Assembly: GCA_036320915.1 (NCBI GenBank)
Contig: JAXBDG010000002.1
Span: 3,066,001-3,130,000, forward strand
Length of the DNA stretch: 64,000 nt
Reading direction: 5' to 3'
DNA from: Linnemannia elongata
Taxonomy: Eukaryota; Mortierellomycota; Mortierellomycetes; Mortierellales; Mortierellaceae
Shown: piece by piece, positions 57,659 through 64,000 of the stretch
Numbering within the stretch: position 1 is the stretch's first letter
How the letters are laid out: each line of letters opens with the position of its first letter
Notes under the pieces: generated by a model
Told to the model about the DNA's origin: nothing
Databases searched by the model: none
What the model saw: the letters and a program-made list of their open reading frames with translations, nothing else
Program-made: the position numbers and the translations under genes

Positions 57659-58734
57659 CTAGCTTCACTCAGATCCAAACCTTGTCCGCTTTTTTTTCTT
57701 TCCGCAAACAAGGTTCTGGAGGGGTTCGAAAAATAGTTGTATGGGTTTACTGGGTTGTGGAAGATGTGTAGAGGGAGGTCAGGGCAGAAAACATACTCTG
57801 CTGCTGCTGTCTTGCAGTAGGGGGAGAGAGGGTTCGCACCACTCAATCAACCTCGTTTTTCATTGATGCTCCTGCTGTTTGCCCCCTGCAGTACGCCCAT
57901 TGTTGCATATCCCTAGTGTGGTATTGAATGTGGATCATTATTGCTATTGAGCATACTGGCGAGTTCGGTTATGACTTGGAGATGACTTGAAGATGACTTT
58001 TTTTCTCTCCCTTTAGCCCTGTTGGATGAACTATATCGATCACAGTAACGCAGGCGCAACACCAGCGACAACGGGTGTTCCTTTATCATCCATCAAAATA
58101 AACACAATAACAAACCACTCGACACTTAGCAAAAAAGGGCGTGCGAAAACAACAACCCCCCCCCCACCAACAAAGATGTCGCTCCGCTACAATAGCCGCC
58201 GCATGTTGTTGTTACTTTGTACATCCACGGCGAATACATGAGAAAAACCGTACTCAAGCACTATTCATTCAAACAACTCAACAACAATAGCAATAACAAT
58301 CGTTACCCATATAAAAAGCTTCAATTGTTGCTTGTCGGAGGAAGAATCTCAGCCAGCATTTTTCTTTCTTCTCTTTCTTTTTTGCTGTCGATCACAACTT
58401 CTCCTTCATATATCAATAGACCTCTTCCCCTCGTCCCCGTATTTCTTTCTTCTCTCTTTACTCCAACTTCGCCGTCGTTCAGCTGGACCCCCTACTTTTT
58501 CATCCGTCACTTCCCTCTTCGGACACGCAGATCCACGTTTATCGCCGTTGACAGGATAGAACAAGATACCGGATACATTCATACATCCACACACACAGCT
58601 GGACCCTGCACCGCACCCTTGCGATTTTTTTTAGACCGCCACTAGTTTCACACTAGACCCCAAACGTATACATACAACACACACACCCAACACATACAAC
58701 AACAAATACACCAGCCGCATATAACAGAGAAATA

Positions 58735-60647
58735 ATGTCCTCACCCTCTTCGGACATCCCCAGGATCACCACCACCGTGGCAACCCCTGCCGCCACCACC
58801 ACTGTCTCTCAGGATGGTAACACCTACTTTCAGGCCCCGACCACTAACACCGAGCAGGAGAAAGTCCCCGAGTACGCCTCAAGAGACTCCCTGGACTCGC
58901 TAAACGAGGACGAGGTCCTCCAGCCCCACCAGCGCCGAGCCATCGATTCGCAGGATGTCTCTTCTCAACCCGATGCCCTTGCGTCGTCCAGTCTTGGACT
59001 TGCCTTCTCGGACCCCATGTTGGCGATCACGCAGTTGCCCAATGCCGGCCGGCGATCCTCGATTGCCTCATCCATTCATTCCAGCAGGACAGCTGCCTCG
59101 TCTCTCCGCCGTCATCGTCTCCTGCAGCAACAATTCTCGCTCGAAGAGAAGAAGGATTATCACCCTCATCATGATGCGTCACAGCCAAATATGCAGGAAG
59201 TCGGTCATCCTCACGCAGGTGTTAACGAACCTACCATGTCTGGACTGGACGGCGCACACCTCGAGTCGGCCCTGCATTCTGACCTGATGGAAGTCGACGA
59301 TGGATCGCCACCCATGGACAGCTCCTGGTACGGCTACGTGATCGTCGCCTGCTGCTTCACCATCTACTTTATCGTCTTTGGAACCGAACATACCTTTGGT
59401 GTCTACCAGGAGTACTATGGTTCCCCCCATGCCGAACCCTGGCTCAAGAACACCTCTGAGCAAGGCATCACCATGATCGGTACCTTGGCTACTACCTTTA
59501 CATACCTCTTGGGAGCCTTTAGCGGTCGGTTTGCGGATATGGTTGGCTACAGAGTCTCGGCGGTCCTTGGAGCGGTCATTATGGGTGCTGGTATGATTGG
59601 CGCCAGTTTTGCGAAGAGCTTGTCGACGCTTTATATCTGCCAGGGTGTGATTCTCGGTGTCGGGTCGAGTCTTGTTTACTTGCCCGCCGTTTCTTGCCCT
59701 GCCCATTGGTTTGAGAGATATCGGTCAATTGCGATCGGTGTTGTGGTCTGTGGTTCTGGATTGGGAGGATTAGTTTTGGGACCTCTGACGCAGTATTTGA
59801 TTACGGCGGTCGGTGTGCAGTGGACGTTGAGGATCCAGGGCATGTTGTGTCTATTTGGTATTGGTGGATCGGGTATGATGCTCAAGACGCGTGTCAAGCG
59901 GGTTCCTGGACAATACAAGCGCGTGCCAATGGATTTCACTATCTGTAAGGAGGTACCTTTCCTTACTTTGACCATGGCCAACTTCTTGACCTCCCTCGGA
60001 TACATGATCCCCTTCTTCTTCCTCTCCGGTAAGGTTCTTCATTGCGTTGATCGGCGGATATTATTTATTTGCAAAGATACATTCCATTCAACCATCTAAC
60101 CATCTCATCCATCCTTTCAATGTCATGCATATCATGAATAGCATTCGCTGTGTTCCACGATCAGACCCCCAAGACTGGAGCCCTCATGATCGGAATTATG
60201 AACGGCGCCTCTCTCCTCGGCCGTCTCTCCCTCAGCTTCGTGACCGACCGCGTCGGTCGCATCAACATGCTCTTCATCTGCGCCTTGATCTCCGGCCTCA
60301 GCATCCTCTGCATTTGGTCAGTCGCCTCGTCCGTCTCCGTCCTCGCTGTCTTCTCCATCATCTACGGATTCACCTGTGGAGGCTACTTCAGTGTCATCCC
60401 CTCCGTCATTGCCGACATCTATGGCCTCGACCGTCTCACGACTGTTACGGGTTTGCTGTACGGAAGCATTGGCTTTGGATACTTGATTGGATCCCCTGTT
60501 TCGGCGTGGCTGTTGGATATTACAAAGCCTAATACGACGTACATCTATGTGGTGATCTTCTCTGGTGGCGCGATGACCATGTCGAGCTTTGCAGTGTTTT
60601 ATTTGAAGTACTGGAGAACCAAGGGTCGCTGGTGGATTCATGGATAA
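58735..60647 (+). CDS. Monocarboxylate transporter-like MFS permease (SLC16 type)
   Basis: Membrane transporter of 599 residues, related to fungal and animal monocarboxylate porters. Exons (plus): 58735-60028 and 60142-60647. Residues 1 to about 200 are a cytosolic Ser/Pro/Gln-rich region. Twelve helices follow, starting SSWYGYVIVACCFTIYFIVFG, with FGVYQEYYGS, the motif RFADMVGYR after helix 2, LPAVSCPAHWFERYRSIAIG, VCGSGLGGLVLGPL and, after the intron, LLGRLSLSFVTDRVGR. The FGVYQEYY and HWFERYR elements match fungal MCH/MCT proteins. The substrate, perhaps a monocarboxylate or related anion, cannot be determined. It converges on the GPI-protein gene. Confidence 0.9.
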
Positions 60648-60788
60648 AGTACCAAGTCCATTGTCTCTCGTTATCATTACCTCCTCCTTTCCGACTTGTA
60701 CATACTTTCTCTCTCCCTTCAACATCATCATCAGTATCATCATCATCATCTATCTTCTTTACATATTTCAGTCGTTTTTTCTCAAGAC

Positions 60789-60794
60789 AATAAA
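60789..60794 (+). terminator. Polyadenylation signal of the MFS transporter gene
   Basis: AATAAA about 140 bases after the stop, in the 304-bp spacer to the convergent gene. Confidence 0.55.
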
Positions 60795-60951
60795 CCATCA
60801 TCCATAATCATCACATCCTTTTTTTGTCAATAATAATAGAAAGATAACACATCCTAATGGTTTATTTTGTGTTTCAACAAAGGGTACAGGGAAAAACGGA
60901 ACGAAAGAAAGGTGACGAGGGACATTATCAATCCAACAAATCCCCATCTCC

Positions 60952-62243
60952 TTACAGCAAGGCGCTCACGAAAGAAACGACAGAAGCAACGGCAATCATG
61001 GCAACAACAGAAGTGGCCATCTTGGCATTGGCGGCAGACTTGGGGCAATGGTCCTGGTTGTACATGGTCAAGAGCTGGGGGGTCAGGTCGACGGTGACGA
61101 ATGAGTAGACGAAGTTGGAGCCACCAGTCGCAGGCTTGGGGGCGGTGGTGGGGGTGGTGCCGTTGGCGGAGGCGGTGGCGGTGGGTGCAACGACGGCGGA
61201 GGAAGAAGAGGAGGGAGTGCCGGGAGCGGGGGTATCGACCTGGGTCAGGAAGGTGGCCGTGCAGACGACATTGATTCCGCACAAGGGCTTGGCTATAGTG
61301 CGAAAAAGAGGAGGTTGGTTTGTGAGTGGGGTTTTGTTGTTTAGTTAGGTTCACTTGAGGAAAGAGATATCCACTGAGAAGGATATGCTGTGGCGAAAGT
61401 ACATGTATCCTTTCATCTATGGCTGCTGTCCTTTTCCGCGTTATCGTCGTGCTCGTGCTGTTATTGTCGTCTTTAGTGTGAGCTGGCTAGCGTGTGGTTG
61501 GTTAATTGACCAAGACCGTTAAGAGCACTATGGCTCGCGTTGGTTGAAATATTACACCCCACTGCCCCTGAAGACAGTGGCATGTGGGAGCAATGTCCGT
61601 TGTAGCTGAGCGGGAATTCGATCGGCTGTTTCCGTTGTTTTCTTCTCCACACTTCCCATATGAAATAATAATCAACAAAGGAGGAGGAGCAAGAGTCCAT
61701 TCCCCTCCCCTCCTTGGCCCCCTGTCCCTGGAAGAATGTCCCAACAAGACAAACAAAGAAAGGTCGCATACCATTGGAGATGTTGGAGGAGTTGCACTGA
61801 GCACTGGCGCCGCTGAATGTGGCACTATTGAAAGTAAAAAGAAAGGGCAATATGCGTTAAGATACAAGGTGTCACTTCAAGCAGGATGTTAGCGGCCAAA
61901 CCCCCCCTGAAAAAAAAAATGAATGCAAGACGGATGAGCAAAAGTCGTGTTTCGAGTAAAGTCGATGGTGGAATCATTCCTGTCGCCGAGTCGATTACAA
62001 GAAAGTGAGAAAGAGGAGGGTTGGATTGATAGAGAGGTGAAAGAGAGAACGAGGAAAAAAGAGAGGACTTTACTTCTTTCCGTTTCCGTAGAGACTGACA
62101 CCCAAGGTCTTGCAGGTGGTCTGGACGGAGGTGCAGTTGAAGGGGTTGCCGGGGTCGATGAGTTCAGCGGCCATGACGGTCGATGAGAGGCAGACAAAGA
62201 GGGCCAAGAAGGCCATGATCATGGAGGACTTTGTGGCAGACAT
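60952..62243 (-). CDS. Secreted cysteine-rich protein, probable GPI anchor
   Basis: 187 residues; family not recognised. Exons (minus): 62243-62074, 61824-61772, 61292-60952. It opens with a signal peptide (hydrophobic core MIMAFLALFVCLSSTVMA, cleavage likely before AELID). The mature part has Cys in NCTSVQTTCKTLG, SAQCNSSNISN, KPLCGINVVC and QDHCPKSA, giving six to seven Cys that could form disulfides, and several N-glycosylation sequons. A Ser/Thr/Ala-rich stretch (SSSSSAVVAPTATASANGTT) lies in the middle of the mature part. The C-terminus is a hydrophobic tail VVAMIAVASVVSFVSALL after a small-residue site, the pattern of GPI attachment. Wall or surface protein by inference. The 53-nt middle exon is needed to keep the frame. 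Confidence 0.85.
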
Positions 62244-63669
62244 GATTGTATGTTGTGATATGGAGTGAGAATATGAAGGTGTTGGAGGAGTGAGAAGAGG
62301 AAAGGGTTGAAGACGTGTGGTAGTAGTTGTAGTAGTAGTAGTGTGTGGGGGACAAGGGAAGGGGAGTGTCAACTGAAGAAGAAAAAGAAAAGAAAAAGAG
62401 AAAAGAAAAACCAAAGGCACGGAAGATAAGCGAAAAGTAGAAACGACAGAGCCGTGGAGTGGCGGTGGAGAAATGAGAAAACGCACACAACACACAAACA
62501 GCAACAACTACAACAACAACAGGCGAGGTTGGAAGGGTCAAGAGAACAGAGCAATGAAGGAACGGACGGACGGACAGGGGTCAATCAAGTGGAGCGGACA
62601 ACAACAGTCGATGTGTGTGCGGCGGAGGCATAAAACAATACATAATTGTATCTCTGTTGCGTGTGCCTTGTTTGGTTCTTTTTTGTGTTTTTGAGAGCAC
62701 TCTCATTCTCTCATGCTCAATTCCGCGCCCTCCCAACTCTGTCTCTCTGTCTCTCTGTCTTCCTGTCGGTCTACACTCCTGTTAGGAAGTGGACTTTTGT
62801 CATCCGTAATCAACTAAAGTTTTCTTCATTCTCTACTTTCAACCGAAAATGGGCTGTTGGAGTGGAAACAGAAGGTCGAGTATGAGAGAGAAAGAGGGGG
62901 TGCACTTGAGCATGATTGAACGGTTATGGTAAAACAAAGCTGGCAACGGCGGCACGTCCTGTTCAGCTCGACCACTGTCACCACACTAGCTCAGGTCCCG
63001 ATTCAACCTGCTTGACAACGCGCCCCCAAACTCAACCCTCAGACCATCTCAACCTTCAGCAAGTGAATGAATAAAGGTCTTCTTGGGTCACACGCCGAGC
63101 TCGTTTGTTTTTCCTTTCAACCGCTTTTCTTCTCCACTTTACGCTAATTAAAAATAAACGCCCAAACAAACAAAAAAATTCCTTCCTGCCACACGCAGAA
63201 GTGAACTCTCACTCTCTTTCTTAGGAGCAAGTTTTTGGGTTTAATTCGTTTTAGCACATGCCTTTTTCTTTCCTCTGTGCGACAACGGACAGTATTTTTA
63301 TTTTATTACCATGTAGTTTATCATTCCTTGTGGCCTGTTTGCAGTTTATCCTTCTGGGTCAATGGTCTGTCATTTAGGGTCCTGCAATCGTCAACTATCG
63401 TGGTCAAGGATGATCCGTTATTTACCCTTGATGAAGGCGTTGAAAGACTAGGAGAGTCCAGAGCATAAGTGGGGTCCTTGAACCTCCTATCCTCTCGTTA
63501 TAGCTGGCAAGGTACATCGAGATACAACAGGCAGAATACAGACTAAAGGAAATGTAGGCGGCACACATCATATTACTCTTTACGCAGAATGTCGCGAACA
63601 AACACTCTCCCTTCCGCTATTATAGTTCCCTCCAATTGAGGTGCTTTCACGGTGCGGGCGGTGAAGAGA
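62244..63669. other. Intergenic region without recognisable gene
   Basis: Begins with the GPI-protein leader, which is purine-rich on plus (pyrimidine-rich transcript). Beyond 62700 there are CT-rich patches (CTCTCTGTCTCTCTGTC at 62741) and short frames only. Confidence 0.5.
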
Positions 63670-63771
63670 AGTCTCGACCCATCCCTTATGGCTGGAGCCG
63701 ATGTCTGAACGAGGTAGCCTACGTTCTCCTCTTCAGACGTCGGCTCCGGTTATAAAGGATGGGTCGAGACT
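63670..63771. repeat. Near-perfect 40-bp-arm inverted repeat
   Basis: The left arm 63670-63709 starts AGTCTCGACCCATCCCTTAT and the right arm 63732-63771 is its reverse complement with only a few mismatches (TTTATAACCGG against CTTATGGCTGG, GACG against GATG); a 22-base loop lies between. No frame or gene overlaps it. It could be a foldback MITE, or a hairpin that yields a small RNA. Confidence 0.8.
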
Positions 63772-64000
63772 ATCACTCAGCTGGATTCCATGGGTTCAAG
63801 TGCGCTAAGCTGTCGATGAGTAACATTGTAACCATGTATCCCCATCGCGTGTGATAGATCCCTCTACGATAGTTGATGTGAGTGAGTTCGTGAAGGAAAT
63901 AGCTGCAAAGCAACGATCGAAAAATGAAAGGTGGAGGAAGCTAAGCCACACTCCGCTCAGCAGTCGCTCCCTGCGAACGGTCGTCTCCCCATCATCTTTG

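Larger units (their letters stand above)
55206..58734. other. Gene-poor region, 3.5 kb
   Basis: No supported gene. It contains the GA repeat, foldback copy B, a short hairpin TTCTAAGG...CCTTAGAA at 56210-56236 just before an A38 run, an opposing T39 run at 57620-57658, and from about 58360 the CT- and AC-rich leader of the MFS transporter. A possible short spliced minus-strand frame starting MPVRQTGQDCRQRR near 57207 has no recognisable similarity. Confidence 0.55.

Overview
This window is nuclear DNA of a filamentous fungus, most likely from the Mucoromycota/Mortierellomycota (Mortierella or Linnemannia type). The evidence is the short GT-AG introns in almost every gene, pyrimidine-rich leaders, many low-complexity tracts, and a gene set that includes BRWD/PHIP, EAPP and AGFG homologues plus a decayed F-box/leucine-rich gene of a type common in Mortierella. 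The taxonomic call is inference from recalled protein families; no search was run. There is no sign of rRNA, tRNA, CRISPR, prophage or bacterial operons.

Left third (1-31 kb). On the minus strand, in order: the 5' portion of an unrecognised conserved gene (start at 1485), a seven-exon UPF0658 Golgi membrane protein, a 731-residue disordered protein, a class III Old Yellow Enzyme with a likely mitochondrial presequence, and a very large BRWD/PHIP-type WD40-bromodomain gene. The V-ATPase subunit F gene is on the plus strand. Then, again on the minus strand, come a class I CPD photolyase, WDR6/RTT10 (tRNA ribose methylation cofactor), an EAPP homologue and ketopantoate hydroxymethyltransferase. 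A plus-strand mucin-like membrane protein diverges from the last of these.

Middle (31-46 kb). A 3-kb gene-poor stretch carries an F-box/LRR relic broken by stops and frameshifts. Next comes a divergent pair, an AGFG-type ArfGAP (minus) and the SCYL2 pseudokinase (plus). Both products are rich in NPF/DPF endocytic motifs, which suggests a co-regulated trafficking module. A zeta-crystallin-like quinone oxidoreductase follows, with a short tandem repeat and a TATA box in front of it.

Right third (45-64 kb). On the minus strand are a NIPA-type magnesium transporter with a very long acidic tail, DGAT1 (triacylglycerol synthesis) and an SLC25A44-like mitochondrial carrier. After a 3.5-kb gap with a foldback repeat and A38/T39 homopolymers come a monocarboxylate-type MFS transporter (plus) and a convergent GPI-anchored cysteine-rich protein (minus). 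The last 1.7 kb has no gene, but holds a near-perfect 40-bp-arm hairpin.

Exon models were built by hand from splice consensus and reading-frame continuity. Every complete model adds up to a whole number of codons. The least certain ends are the first exon of the BRWD gene, and the start codons of the disordered protein, the mucin-like protein and the mitochondrial carrier. No undescribed molecular system could be demonstrated. The most unusual items are the two related foldback elements, the terminal hairpin, the F-box relic and the AGFG-SCYL2 pairing.
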